DNA of 64,000 bases from Desmodus rotundus (GCF_022682495.2 NC_071390.1:167363220-167427219), one strand, 5' to 3'. Counted from the stretch's first letter, positions 10,057 through 21,535 are shown. Numbers and translations: made by a program. Notes: generated by a model from the letters alone, not told the origin.

Positions 10057-10515
10057 GTTTGTCTCCCCATTTTAGTGGAGATATTTACCGGAAGAAATAG
10101 TTGTCTTCTATGAGAAGAACTACAGCCCACTGAGATGGCAATTCGGCCCCAGTGCCTGGGACACCAGAGATGCCCGGGGACTGGAGAGAAGAGCCAAGTC
10201 TACACGGGCCGCAGCCGCTGAACCGTCTGTCCCACGTGGGAATGCCGCCGCTCCTGCCAGGGCTTCTGTTTCTCAGGAGAGGCCAGAGGTTCAGGGTTCT
10301 GGGTGCCAGCTCTCATTTTTAAAACGATGGCCCAGTAGCATTATTCCTGCCTATGAGAGATACATATTAAATGTAAAGACGGGCAGATGGGCAGTAAAAG
10401 GATGAGAAAAGAGTTCCCGTGGGAACAGGTAAGCATAAGACCCGCAGGATGGTATCAGTATCAGACAATGTAGGCACCAAAACAAAGTCTGTCGCTGTGG
10501 ATAGTCACAGCAACC
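10057..10515. other. No recognised feature
   Basis: A partly GC-rich 460-base stretch beyond the 5' end of the NCBP2 retrocopy. No repeat or open frame of note. Confidence 0.4.
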
Positions 10516-10519
10516 AGAC

Positions 10520-12125
10520 ATTCCACAGTGATAAAGGGCACACTTGTTAAAAGGACAATTATCCTAAGTATTTGCTTACCCAATGACAAAGCTTTAGGAT
10601 ACATTAAATAAAAACTTACAAAGCTAAAGAGAGAAATAAATTCATAATCATAGTTGAACATTTATAACACACTCTCCTATTAATTGATAGAAGAAAGAGA
10701 TAAAATATCAGTTAGTATATAGATTATCTGAACAATACTATCAACCAACGTGACTGAAATATTTTCCCAATAATTGCAAAGGTGAATATTCTTTTCAAGT
10801 TTTCATGAAATGTTCACCGAGATAGAGCATATTCTAGTCTATCTTGATTTCATTGAATTTAAAAAGGCTAAAGCCTTACAGACTAAGTTATCTGATTTCA
10901 ATAACATAAAAATTGAAATCAATTGCAGGGGGAAGGAGGAGTAGGAGGAGGGAGAAGAGGGTATAAGGGGGATAAGTGGTAATGGAAACAAATACAATAA
11001 AAAAAATTAAAAAAATAGAAATCAGTAACAACAAGATATCTAGAAAGTCCCCAAATATATAAAAATTAAATAATACATACTAAATAATCTATGAGTCAAA
11101 AAAGAAACCATAAGAGAATTAGAAAATATTTCTAAGTAAATCATAATGAAAACAACATATTAAAACTTGTGGGGTGCAGCCAAAGCCGTTATGAGGGTGA
11201 AATGTATAACTAAATGCCTATATTTTAAAAATAGAAAGGTTTAACTGTTAAGAAGCTAGACAAATAACAGCAAATTAAATCCAATGTAAGTAGAAAAAAT
11301 AAATAATAAAAAAATAAATCACTGAAATTGAGGAGAGATAAACATTACAGAAAATCTGAAAGCTAATAGTGGATTCTTTGGAAAGATTAATAAAATTGAT
11401 AAAGCTCTAGCAAGACTACTAAAAATTAAATCCAAATGGAAGAGGGCATATCGCTTCATATCCTACGGCTTTCAAGAGGATAAGGAACTATTTTGAACTG
11501 ATTTATGTTTATAAATTCAGTAACTGAGATAAATGGAAAGCATAACTTATTAAATTGATGCAGGAAAAATAGTTTAAATGGCCCTATATATATTTTAAAA
11601 ATCAACTTTGTAATTTAAATAATCCCTAACAGACACAAAAAAAGTGTAGGCCCAAATGAGTTCACTGGGTGATTTTTACCAAACAGTTATCAAATATCTA
11701 AGAAAGAAGCAATAGCAAATTTCTATTAACTATTTTAGAAGACAGAGAAGAAAATTCTCCTCAGTCCATTTTGAGGCTAGTAGAACTCTGACCAAAATAC
11801 TGACAGACCCATGGTCCTCATGCACACGGAGAAAAAGGGCTCTAGGACAGACTGCATTACGTGACTCTATTCACATGAAATTCTAGAAGAGGTGGGCCAG
11901 CCTATTGTCACAGAGATCAGAGCAATGGCTTCCTGGGAAGGGGTGAAGGGGCAGTGGTGGTGGGTGTGTGCTAGAATTAGCTCCAAAGGGACATGAGACG
12001 TGTTTCTGGAATGATGGAAACATTCCATGCATTGAATATGGGATGCTGACGTGAGGATTTACTTTTGTCAAGTATCATGCATCTTATTGCTTATAAATTG
12101 TACTTCAATACATTTGAAAAGCAGA
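10520..12125 (+). mobile_element. Old L1M LINE fragment (ORF2 part to 3' end)
   Basis: The first part follows the L1 ORF2 endonuclease region ('gataaagggcacacttgtta', 'aaggacaattatcctaagta', 'caatactatcaaccaacgtg'). The middle carries the ORF2 linker ('gtggggtgcagccaaagccg', 'ggattctttggaaagatta'). The end (about 11850-12125) matches an L1M 3'UTR ('cacatgaaattctagaag', 'ttctggaatgatggaaac', 'aaattgtacttcaatac'). Much of the reverse transcriptase is missing between the middle and the end, and stops and frameshifts are frequent. A younger L1 tail interrupts it at about 10926-11015. Confidence 0.85.
10926..11015 (+). mobile_element. 5'-truncated young L1 3' tail nested in L1M
   Basis: A G/A-rich 3'UTR end 'gggggataagtggtaatgg' with 'acaaatacaataaaa' and an A-rich tail splits the older L1. 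The flanks 'gaaatcaattgc' (before) and 'gaaatcagtaac' (after) look like a diverged target duplication, both matching the L1 consensus at that point. Confidence 0.7.
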
Positions 12126-12435
12126 CACATTTGCAAACATTAGCAGAATAACAAGGATGGCAGCTGTTGGACTGACCGCACTGGTGTGAGGGTAACCTCC
12201 ACTTCAGATTCTTTCCAGGCAAGGTCATTTACGTGGAATGTTATATTACATGTCGTTGGTCCTTAGAATTCAGTTTTGCAGAGAGTGAGATCAGACCTCT
12301 AAGGAGCAAGCATTCTAGAATAAACAGAGAAGGCTTTCTTATTCATTGCTTGCTGAGGTTGTCTTGTTGAGGTTCTAAACATCCTTCGGACAACTGTGGG
12401 ACAGTTGACAACGGACGGAGACCTCAAGAATGGTC
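12126..12435. other. No recognised feature
   Basis: About 310 bases of single-copy DNA. Confidence 0.45.
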
Positions 12436-12439
12436 AGAG

Positions 12440-12605
12440 TAACTCACTCAAACACCCCTCACCCCAGTTATCCATCCGAGCTTCAGGGTCCTCTGTCCTC
12501 CCATGTAAAAACCAGACACTAATTGTGTAAGGATGAAATGAGAAATGTATGTAAAAGTAACCGGCAAAGTGCTTGGCATATAGTAACAACTACATTCTCT
12601 ACTTT
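12440..12605 (+). repeat. MIR SINE
   Basis: 'gtcctcccatgtaaaaacca', 'gtgtaaggatgaaatgagaa' and 'aaagtgcttggcatatagta' match the MIR 3' half. Confidence 0.8.
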
Positions 12606-12774
12606 TGTTGCTTGTTTGTGAAGATAATTCATTTTCTAAACTGAGCTGGGGAACACACTAAGAGCTCAGGGTGGGATGGGAAGATTATTTTGAATATAAA
12701 ATGAATTTACATCATCATGGTTGACTATTTCTCCTCCTTAGAACTCAGGATGCTGGTATGTTTTGTTTCTGTAT

Positions 12775-12965
12775 TAGCTAGATCTCCTCACATTACAAGG
12801 GACACAAATGCAACTCAGGCCAATTTCAGCAAAAAGGAATTTTATCGGTTCACACAACTGAAAAATCCAGGGTCTTATATTTCAGTAGCTCTACAACCCC
12901 TAACAACTCCAACAGAAGTCTCAGAAGGCCTGTTTGTTCCCGTATCTGAACCAGCTACCGCATGA
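12775..12965 (+). repeat. Ancient interspersed repeat, family not assigned
   Basis: 'acattacaagggacacaaat', 'ttcagcaaaaaggaatttta' and 'cacacaactgaaaaatccag' form a pattern seen repeatedly in mammalian genomes. I cannot name the family with confidence. A shorter relative may lie at 34530-34620. Confidence 0.45.
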
Positions 12966-13330
12966 TGAGGATAGAATACAGTTCTGGCACAGGCCTGTCC
13001 CTATCACCAGGAATGGGGTCAGCGCCACCCGAACCACAGAGGAGAGAGGGAAAGATGTGGCTCCCTGAAGGAAACACAGGTGCTGCTCCATTTTGCCCTA
13101 GCGCTGCCCATCTGGCAGGTGCTTCCTAGGACTACAAATCGGTTCCCCCTGTGTATGCCACACTGAATTCCGCAGTGGATTATGCACAAGCTGATTAGTG
13201 TTCTGGGGAGAAATGAACTCCTGTGAAGCTGCCTGCGGATCATGTGATCCCGTCGCTCAGTTTTCACATCTGTTCCCAGTGAGCCACTGTTTCTTCAAAG
13301 CCCTAACGAAGAACGTTAGCTCCCCACTGA
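12966..13330. other. No recognised feature
   Basis: About 365 bases without an identifiable repeat or exon. Confidence 0.45.
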
Positions 13331-13344
13331 AAACTGACTATTGC

Positions 13345-15315
13345 TTTCTTTTATATTTTTTTGGTAATTTTTTTAAAAAAATTTAATATATTTATTGATT
13401 ATGCTATTACAGTTGTCCCATTTCCCCCCTTCACTCCCCTCCATCCCGCCCACCCCCTCCCTCCCACATTCCCCCCCTATAGTTCATGTCCATGGGTCAT
13501 ACTTATAAGTTCTTTGGCTTCTACATTTCCTATACTATTCTTATCTTCCCCCTGTCTATTTTCTACCTACCATTTATGCTACTTATTCTCTGTACCTTTC
13601 CCCCTCTCTCTCTCCCTCCCACTCCCCTGTTGATAACCCTCCATGTGATCTCCATTTCTGTGGTTATGTTCCTATTCTAGTTGTTTGTTTAGTTTGCTTT
13701 TTTTTTTGTTTTAGGTATGGTTGTTTAATAACTGTGAGTTTGCTGTCATTTTTACTGTTCATATTTTTTGTCTTCTTTTCTTAGATAAATCCCTTTAACA
13801 TTTCATATAATAAGGGCTTGGTGATGATGAACTCCTTTAACTTGCCCTTATCTGAGATGCCCTTTATCTGTCCTTCCATTCTAAATGAGAGCTTTGCTGG
13901 ACAGAGTAATCTTGGATGTAGGTCCTTGCCTTTCATGACTTGGAATACTTCTTGCCAGCCAACTTCTTGCCTGTAGGGTCTCTTTTGAGAAATCAGCTGA
14001 CAGTCTTATGGGAACTCCTTTGTAGGTAACTGTGTCCTTTTCTCTTGCTGCTTCTAAGATTCTCTCCTTTTGTTTCATCTTGGCTAATGTAATTATGATG
14101 TGCCTTGGTGTGTTCCTCCTTGGGTCCAGCTTCTTTGGGAGTCTCTGAGCTTCCTGGACTTCCTGGAAGTCTGTTTCCTTTGCCAGATTGGGAAAGTTCT
14201 CCTTCATTATTTGTTCAAATAAGTTTTCAATTTTTTGTTCTTCCTCTTCTCCTTCTGGCACCCCTATAATTCGGATGCTGGAACGTTTCAAGATGTCCTG
14301 GAGGTTCCTAAGCCTCTCCTCATTTTTCCAAATTCTTGTTTCTTCATTCTTTTCTGGTTGGATGTTTCTTTCTTCCTTCTGGTCCACACCGTGGATTTGA
14401 GTCCCAGTTTCCTTCGCATCACTATTGGTTCCCTGTACATTTTCCTTTGTTTCTCTTAGCATAGCCTTCATTTTTTCATCTAATTTGCAGCCAAATTCAA
14501 CCAATTCTGTGAGCTTCCTGATTACCAGTGTTTTGAATTGTGCATCTGATAGGTTGGCTATGTGTTTGCTGCTTAGTTGTATTATTTCTGGAGCTTTGAC
14601 CTGTTCTTTCATTTGGGCCATTTTTTTTGTCTTGGCAAGCCTGTTATGTGGTAAGGGGTGGAGCCTTAGGTGTTCACGGGGTGGGATAATGCCGGTTGCT
14701 GCACTGTGATGCTATATGTGGGGGAGGGGCTGGGAGGGAGCAATGGGCCTGCTCCACTCTCTGCCGGTTTTAAGTCAGTCCCTCCACTACCCACAATCAA
14801 ATTGGGCCCATCTGGTGCTGATTCCCAAGTGGGTGGGCTTGTGCACGCTCTAGGCCCCTGTGGGTCTCTCCAACGATCTCTCCCGTAAGGCTGGCTGCCT
14901 CAACCCTCACGGGTGTTTCCAATCAGAGGTTTGAGGCTTTATTTCCCCTCACGGGAGGCCTGGGTTGTGTGGTCTGCTTGGTTCCCCTGCTGTTCCTCCC
15001 GGTTTATCTATGTGCGAATGTGGGGCCGCGGGGTCTGCTAGCTACAGTCTGGCCTGCCCCATTCCACAATCTGCCACCTAACTGGGTCCGCCAGCTGTCG
15101 TGCTGCGAGTCCTCTCCTCCCCGGCTGCCCATCTCTTCCCCTCCTACCAGTCTGGACGAATGTTTCTTCTTTATCTTCTTGGTTGTCGGACTTCCATGCA
15201 GTTGGATTTTCTGTCAGTTCTGGTTGTTTTTTGTTTTTAAATTGTTGTTGTCCTTCTTTTGGTTGTGCGAGGAGGTGCAGTGTGTCTACCTATGCCTCCT
15301 TCTTGGCCGGAAGCC
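13345..15315 (-). mobile_element. Nearly full-length HAL1 (half-L1, no ORF2)
   Basis: On the minus strand the element runs from a 5'UTR beginning about 15311 ('cttccggccaagaaggaggc'), through ORF1 (14621-13791), directly into a 3'UTR of about 420 bases ending in an A-rich tail near 13350-13380. There is no ORF2: the ORF1 stop is followed within bases by 3'UTR sequence. The same junction occurs in the second copy at 16857-17385, so absence of ORF2 is a family property and not a local deletion. HAL1-type elements are known non-autonomous L1 derivatives that need L1 ORF2 protein in trans. Flanks 'aaactgactatt' (13331-13342) and 'aaacctgactatt' (15320-15332) may be a diverged target duplication. 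Confidence 0.85.
13791..14621 (-). pseudogene. LINE-1/HAL1 ORF1 (RNA-binding protein), one frameshift
   Basis: The gene encodes the L1-type ORF1 protein, a nucleic-acid chaperone that coats element RNA in cytoplasmic particles. The first 246-codon open stretch shows a charged, probably coiled-coil N-terminal region (residues about 30-110), the RRM strand 'RIIGVPEGEEEEQ' (117-129), and the C-terminal domain with 'RHIIITLA' (173-180), 'AAREK' (191-195) and 'PIRLSADFSKETLQAR' (204-219). The frame is then lost near 13960-13975; in the neighbouring frame typical CTD sequence ('HPRLL', 'PAKLSFRMEG') continues to a stop at 13793-13791. One indel thus breaks an otherwise complete ORF1, pointing to a fairly young copy. 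Confidence 0.9.
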
Positions 15316-15332
15316 TCAGAAACCTGACTATT

Positions 15333-16010
15333 TCTAAGAAGTGTCCATCACTTTGTCTTGTTATTGACCAGACTTGGGAAACTCTTTCCATGTAAACAGA
15401 GCTTCACTTTACTTCAGCATCACCCTTTTGTGCAGTGAAGGTGACTTACTTGGGAGGAAGAGAAGGGAGGGATTGTTTGTTTTTTCAAATATTCCATTTT
15501 TACAAGTGGGCTACTTGGTCCCTTGGATATTTTAATTGCTTCCTGTTATGAGACCAATCAAATAGGATGAATGAATTACGCCATTCAGTTGGAAGCCATA
15601 AATGTTAGCTGAACAGAAAAGAAAACAAGCCTCCTTTTTCAATGGGCAGCCAGAAAGTGTTCAAACTACTTGGTGCTCGGCTGGTAGAATCATCATCGCC
15701 GTTTTGTACTTTGGGGCTTCCAAATCTGGCACAACATGCGTGTCAGGGAGACTTTTGGCTTCCTGTGATTATGGATCCCTGCTTCTCTTTCTAACAGGTA
15801 TGCAGTTTGTTGGGTATCTAAGTCTACCCAACAGGATTCAGAGGGTCACCAAAAAAAGTTCTGGATGAATCTATTCAATGAGCACATAGGGTTCCCCAAG
15901 GGTGGCCCAGCAGAGAGATGTGATGATCCAGGTCCCTGAGGCTGTGATGGTTCTGGGAAGACATCTTTACCACCATGTGATCTGCTTTATAAGTTAGTGC
16001 ATGCCAGGGG
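15333..16010. other. No recognised feature
   Basis: About 680 bases between the HAL1 and a VES SINE with no repeat or exon identified. Confidence 0.45.
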
Positions 16011-16013
16011 TGT

Positions 16014-16232
16014 CTTTTTTTTTTTCTTAAAGATTTTATTTACTTCTTTTTAGAGAGAGGGGGAGTGAGAGATTAAGGGAGTGAGAGAAACATGAGTGTG
16101 TGGTTGCCTCTCGTGCACTCCCCACCAGGGACCTGGCCTGCAACCCCGGCATGGGCCCTGACTGGGAATTGAACTGGTGACTCTTTGGTTCACAGGCCGG
16201 CACTCAATCCACTGAGCTACACCAGCCAGGGC
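16014..16232 (-). mobile_element. VES SINE, minus strand
   Basis: Read on the minus strand it starts 'gccctggctggtgtagctca', has a B-box-like 'cagttcaattcccagtcagg', then 'gagaggcaaccacacactca', a CT-rich stretch and an A tail (poly-T at 16015-16025 on the plus strand). Confidence 0.95.
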
Positions 16233-16855
16233 AGGTTTTATTTGTAGCCCAGACTAATACAATGTGCCTTGCCCTGTAAGGAACTGGCCTTCAGTGTGCT
16301 CTCAAAGTGCTTTGTTCTGCTTTCTCTCTATCAGAGCTGTTTCTCTCTGTTCTGAGCCAGCTCTAATCTTCACTGCAGGGGTGAAAGTGGTTCTGTTGTT
16401 TGCCCTGACTTTTGACAAGAGTATATCTTGAGGGGGGAAAAAAACCTCCTCAGAAAGCATTTCCTGACTCTGCAGAACTGAGGGAGATGCCCAGTGCAGC
16501 ATAATTAAGTCAGAAGTCTAATCCCTCTTCCCAACCAACCCCCAGCCAGGCCCTAAGGGCTGGGTTTTGCTGTTTAACCCCAGGGGGATAGCTGCCACCA
16601 GGCTAACGTGTGAACCCCCAGTATTTCTCTACGTGGCAGCTCTCCATGTGACGACATCCTCCAAGACTTCTCCAAGCAGTCTCGTCCCACAGCAGGGGCA
16701 CTCAGACATCTTACCTGGTGGCTCAAGGCACTGCAAATGGTTCCCTGGACTCAGAAACCCAGATGTCACTTCCTTCCAATTCCATCTGTCAAAGCAGTCA
16801 CTGGCCGAACCCAGATTAAGTGGAAAGGAATGTATAAACAGAGACTTTTTAAAAA
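16233..16855. other. No recognised feature
   Basis: About 620 bases of apparently single-copy DNA. Confidence 0.45.
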
Positions 16856-16856
16856 G

Positions 16857-17385
16857 TATATTTTATTGATTATGCTATTAGAGTTGTCCCACTTTTCCTC
16901 CCTTTATTCCCCTCTGCCCTGCACTGCCTTCCCTCCAGGATTACCCCCCTACCTTAGTTCATGTCCATGGTTGTACACATAAGTTCTTTGGCTTCTCCAT
17001 TTCCCATACTATTCTTAACCTTCCCCTGACTATTTTGTACCTACCATTCATGCTTCTTATTCCCTGTACCTTTTCTCCCATTCTCTCCCCTCCCCCTCAC
17101 CACTGATAACCCTCCACGTGATCTCCATTTCTGTGATTCTGTTCCTGTTCTAGTTGTTTGCTTAGATTGTTTTTGTTTTTGTTTTTAGGTTCAGTTGTTG
17201 ATAGTTGTGAATTTGTTGTCATTTTACTGTTCATAGTTTCAATTTTCTTTTTCTTAGATAAGTCCCTTTAACATTTCATATAATAAGGGCTGGGTGATGA
17301 CGAACCCCTTTAACTTGACCTTCTCAGGGAAGCACTTTATCTGCCCATTCATTCTAAATGAGAGCTTCGCTTCACAGAGAAGTTT
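16857..17385 (-). mobile_element. HAL1 fragment, 5'-truncated in ORF1
   Basis: Plus-strand 'attttattgattatgctatt', 'ttcatgtccatggttgtaca', 'aagttctttggcttctcc' and 'tttaacatttcatataataa' match the 3'UTR and last ORF1 codons of the copy at 13345-15315 base for base over long runs. The copy ends inside ORF1, about 100 bases upstream of its stop codon, a normal 5' truncation. Confidence 0.9.
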
Positions 17386-17403
17386 TAATGCTTAGAATGC
17401 CAT

Positions 17404-17580
17404 GAAGGAGAAGAGAAGAGAAGAGAAGAGAAGAGAAGAGAAGAGAAGAGGGGAGAAGAGAAGAGAAGAGAAGAGAAGAGAAGAGAAGAGAAGAGAAGAG
17501 AAGAGAAGAGAAGAGAAGAGGGGAGAAGGGAAGAAAAAGGATGGAAAGGGAGGGGAGGGGAGGGGAGGGAAAGGAAGGGA
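17404..17580 (+). repeat. (GAGAA)n polypurine microsatellite
   Basis: Positions 17404-17541 are purine only (138 bases), mostly perfect GAGAA pentamers broken by two ggggag units; after one T at 17542 purines continue to 17580. The long Arg/Glu/Lys-rich and Ser/Leu-rich open frames here are a by-product of the repeat. It abuts the truncated end of the HAL1 fragment. Confidence 0.97.
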
Positions 17581-19000
17581 CCAAACAAAACTTGCTCATT
17601 TCACAGCTTGCCTTGTGGCCAATCACCAACGTCCCCTAGCAGATTGATTTAGGAGGCTGTCCTGACATAGGGGACCTGGGTTGTGAAATAGGGTTGTGTA
17701 AGATTTTGGAGTCAGAGACACTCTCAGTAATACACTCATTTCCAGTCTGTCGTTACACATGTTTTTAATAATCCTTCCCTCAGAATGAAAATGAGCCTTG
17801 CTTTAAAGCATTTGAAGGAAAGGCAGAGAAATGGCCTCATTTTGCTCTGACCAAGACAGCTTTCCCAACCACCTGTAAGAGCAACTTATTTGCTTATTTA
17901 AGCAAAATGTGTTGATTATTTTTAGCATAACTTAAGCCCCGGGAGACTAATGAGGTGTTAACAGTGTGTGTTAATTATGTGATTTTTGTTGTCTTCATTA
18001 AAGCTAAGATTCTCCATCCTATTTGCCACCTGAACTCCCAGCAGCATCACACGTGTCTTCTGACCCCTGGCATCTCTAGTTCCCCGGAGTTGCAGTTCAC
18101 ACAGTCATGTAAACATATTTTGTTTCCCCTGCCAAGAAGCAGGTGAGCTCGGCTCACACACATAGAAGACCTTGACTACCTCCTCTTAAATTTTTACCAT
18201 TTTTAATCTCCGTCGTTAGTTGTTGGTTTTACAGTAGGCTCATCGTGCAGGAAGCTAGCGACATTAGCTCATTTTGGATCATTTTAGAACTGACTGTCCT
18301 TCAACGCAACAGAAAACTGCCAGAGAAGCTGAAAACCAGGAAGGAGATGCACAAAAATCAGCTTTCGTTGCTTTTCTCCGCTTTTTAATTATCCAAGGAA
18401 TTGTGCTGCATACACACGACTCTGATTATTTGAAACTGCAATATATGCTATACCTCTGTCCCAAGTAACAATACATCCCATCCAGAATAACCTGTTCTCA
18501 GGAAGAGATAATCACCTATCCCAGACTCATTTGAAGCAGCAATCAACATCCCTTTCACGACTTTGTCTGCACTGCTGATGTTCTGGAGAAACTTTATTTG
18601 GTAATGGTGTTAGGGGCCTTATTGCAAGTCCAGGAGGTAATGGAGTTCAGGATTTCAGCTGAGCACATCTTAATGATGGCCTCATCAGGGTGTATGAAGT
18701 TGGAATGAAAATAGCAGGTGAATCTGACTGCAAATAGCACATTATGAGTCTGCCTAGTAATTAGAGTTGTCTAAAAATGGAATGGGCTGTCACATGTGGT
18801 GGCGAGCCCCCAACCCCCAGCTCAAAGAATCAGTGATGTTGATGTGAGGGTTCGTTGTCAGGCGGAGGTTAGATGCGATACTCTTTGGGGCCTCTTCCAA
18901 AATTCATCCACAGTCTGTGATTGTTCTAAGTCCACACAGAGCAGTAGTCTTGACTTTGGGAATTTGCAAGTTGGGTTCCATGATGGAGTGTGAGGGTCAG
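17581..19000. other. No recognised feature
   Basis: About 1.4 kb without a repeat family or coding exon I can name. Composition is ordinary, somewhat AT-rich at 17880-18000. Confidence 0.45.
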
Positions 19001-19004
19001 AAAA

Positions 19005-19185
19005 TCATGCAGTCTTAGGTTCCACTGCCAGCTTTAACTCCTGCTAGCTCTGTGTGACTATGAGTAGGTTACTTAAAATCTCTGCACCTTGTAAAATGAG
19101 GATTGAAATATATTGCTTCCAGGGCTGTTGTCAAAGTTAGAAATAATTCATTGAAGACACAAAGCCCAAGGTAAGCACCCCTTAA
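19005..19185 (+). repeat. MIR SINE
   Basis: 'ggttccactgccagctttaa', 'agctctgtgtgactatgagt', 'ttgtaaaatgaggattgaaa' and 'aggtaagcacccc' give nearly the whole MIR. Confidence 0.85.
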
Positions 19186-19427
19186 ATCCCACCTTTAGTT
19201 ACCCTTAGGAGTCTAGTTCTCTTATTTTGTTAACCACTCTCCACTTCAATGTCAGTCTTGATTGGTACAAACAGAAAAAAGTCAGGGCTCACAAAGACAC
19301 TGAAGACAGGTTGTGCTAATAGCAGGACTAGTTGAACAAAGAAGACTGAGCAAATCATCTCAAGTCTCCAGGTAGAGTCTCCTGAGCAGACAGAAGCCTG
19401 CAGCACTATTCCCTTCCTAAGACAGGA

Positions 19428-19610
19428 TATTAGCATTGCTGAGTGCCTGCAGTGTCCTGGGCATATCCTTATGCTATCTTAATTCTCCACACCATTGTCA
19501 TACCAACCCTGATATCCCCACGTTGCAGAGGAGGAAACTGAGGTTCAAGAGGTCACATGCCTAACCCAAGGACCTGTGGCCCTCCCCCAGATCAGCCTCA
19601 CCCCTCTACG
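19428..19610 (-). repeat. MIR SINE
   Basis: 'attagcattgctgagtgcct', 'gtgtcctgggcatatcctta' and 'gaggaggaaactgaggttca' match antisense MIR. Confidence 0.8.
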
Positions 19611-19879
19611 ACTGAGCATTCTGCATCCTCCATCCATAGGGCCGAGTACACACAGATGCCCAATTGCCCTCTGGAAGAGATACTCCCACTGATGGCATTT
19701 GGGGAATGTAGCCCAACCAATGGGAGTCTCTGCAAAACTAGTGTTGGGAGAACTGAGCTAGAGCCTTAGTTTGTAGATTCTAAATTAATTGTGATCTGCC
19801 ACTAACTCATTCTTTACATATTTATCTTGGGCTTTGTGGAGGAGATGCACATGTCTGCTAGACTTTTCATACCCTCTCT

Positions 19880-20600
19880 TGTCCACATGGTTTAAAATTT
19901 TCAACTACAATAAGGTATGTAATGAAAAGTCACCCTTGCACCCTTTCCCCTGGGGACCCAGTTCCCCTTCCTAGAGCCAGTTAGTGTATCTGTATCTCTG
20001 TTTAGCCTTCCAGAGACTTTTGGTCTTGTTTTTGCAAAACTTGAAGTGAAATTCACATAAGCCATTAAAAAGTGTACGATTCCGTGGCATTTAGTGTATT
20101 CACAAGGTTGTATAACTACCACCTCTCTCTAGTAAAAAAATTTTTCATCAACCCAGGGGAAAAAAAAGACAAAAACCCAAATCACCCATTAAGTAATAAT
20201 CGTCCCCCTCCCCTACTCCTTGATAACCACTTGTCTGCTTTCCATCTCTATGGAGTGTCTGCTTTCCATCCCTATTCTGAACTTATCATGTTAAAGGAAT
20301 CATATGATATGTGGCCTTTTCTGTCGGGCTTCTTTTACTTATCATAGTGTTTTCGAGGTCCATCCAAATTATAGCATGTATCAGTACTTTATTCCTTTCT
20401 ATGGCTGAATGACATTGAGTTGTTTTCACCGTTTTGGCTGTTGTGAATATCACTGCTGTACACATTGTGTACAAGTGTCTGTGTAGACATATGTTTCCAC
20501 TTCTCTTGGGTATACACCCAGAATTGGGATTGCTGGGTCATGCAGTAATTCTATGTTTAAATATTGAGGAACCAGGGGTTTTATGAGTGTCCATAATTTA
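19880..20600 (-). mobile_element. L1M LINE fragment, antisense
   Basis: 'aagtgtacgattccgtggca', 'ggaatcatatgatatgtggc', 'gtccatccaaattatagcat' and 'acttctcttgggtatacacc' follow the antisense 3' region of old mammalian L1 elements. Confidence 0.75.
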
Positions 20601-20619
20601 CCCTATTTTTGCACAGTTG

Positions 20620-21110
20620 CTGCCGTACGATATGAATGTGTTCTGCACCTTGTTTTATTCACTTGACAATAGGTTTTTGAGATCTTTTCAGTGGTGTGCT
20701 AGTAGAGAACCAGCTCTTGCAGGTTAGGGAGTGCCCTGATTGGTAGCATTTACAGATTTCCGCGGTGTGACTCTCGCCCTGGCCGTTGCCAGCTATGTGA
20801 GGTCACTGACTGCGGAGTGAGGAAGAGATGCTAACAGCCTGCCCTCACGAACTGGTACAAGCCGGCTCCAGCACACGACTGGATCATTCCACATCGGAGC
20901 ATGAAGAGCTGCCTCATTCCTTTTTATGACCCCAGAGCATGTCATTTTAGGATGTACTATAATTTTTTAACTAGTCCCTCGTGGTAGACACTTAGGCTGT
21001 TTCCAGGCTTTTACTTCCACAAACCAGGCTTATAATGGATAACCTTGTGCGTGTGTCATTTTGCTCATGTGCAAATATAGCAGTAGACATGGTTCCATGA
21101 CTCCATAAGA
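20620..21110 (-). mobile_element. Second L1M fragment, split by a small hAT
   Basis: 'ttttattcacttgacaatag' and 'gaagagctgcctcattcctt' are adjacent in the L1M antisense pattern but separated here by the element at 20689-20881. 'ttaggctgtttccaggctt' follows. It overlaps the L1 region seen at 19880-20600, so it is a separate copy. Confidence 0.65.
20689..20881. mobile_element. Small hAT-type MITE, 193 bp
   Basis: Ends 'cagtggtgtgctag' and, on the other strand, 'cagtcgtgtgctgg' form inverted terminal repeats. It is flanked by 'gatctttt' (20681-20688) and 'gatcattc' (20882-20889), an 8-bp duplication with two mismatches, as expected of hAT. No coding capacity. It sits in an L1M fragment whose two halves join when it is removed. 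Confidence 0.75.
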
Positions 21111-21535
21111 ATTGCTATGGGAAGAAATTCTTAAAAGGCAATTTATTCCTTCACTGGACAGTTATGGCTGCTAGGAAGAATTCTATGCAAAGAAATGGTC
21201 TCTCTTTGTCCCACTTTCCTTGTGAGTCGAATGGATGCAAATTAACTAGCACTTGCCAGCATCAAAGAATTAATGTAGAACTTTGAATTGACAAGCACGG
21301 TTTTCTTCTTCAAAATAAGAATTTGTGTGTAAATACAAAGTGGCATGGCTCATTCTTGGTGACAAAGAGCTCTCACAGCAGGTTGGTGAGAACAAAATAC
21401 ATCTTGGGACATTGTACTCCTTCTCTAGAGTCTCACAAAAATAAGCTTTGCAGGAGAGGGAGCCAATCAGCTGATTAAGAACTGGAATAGTTAAAGAGTT
21501 TTAGCGCAGTTCTTACTTAGAATTTTTTGACCAAG
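21111..21535. other. No recognised feature
   Basis: About 420 bases of single-copy DNA. Confidence 0.45.

Noticed and set aside
17372..17647. Open frames with repeated Arg-Glu-Lys on plus and Ser-Leu-Phe on minus
   Set aside because: They are translations of the GAGAA microsatellite and would be open in any such repeat; not genes.
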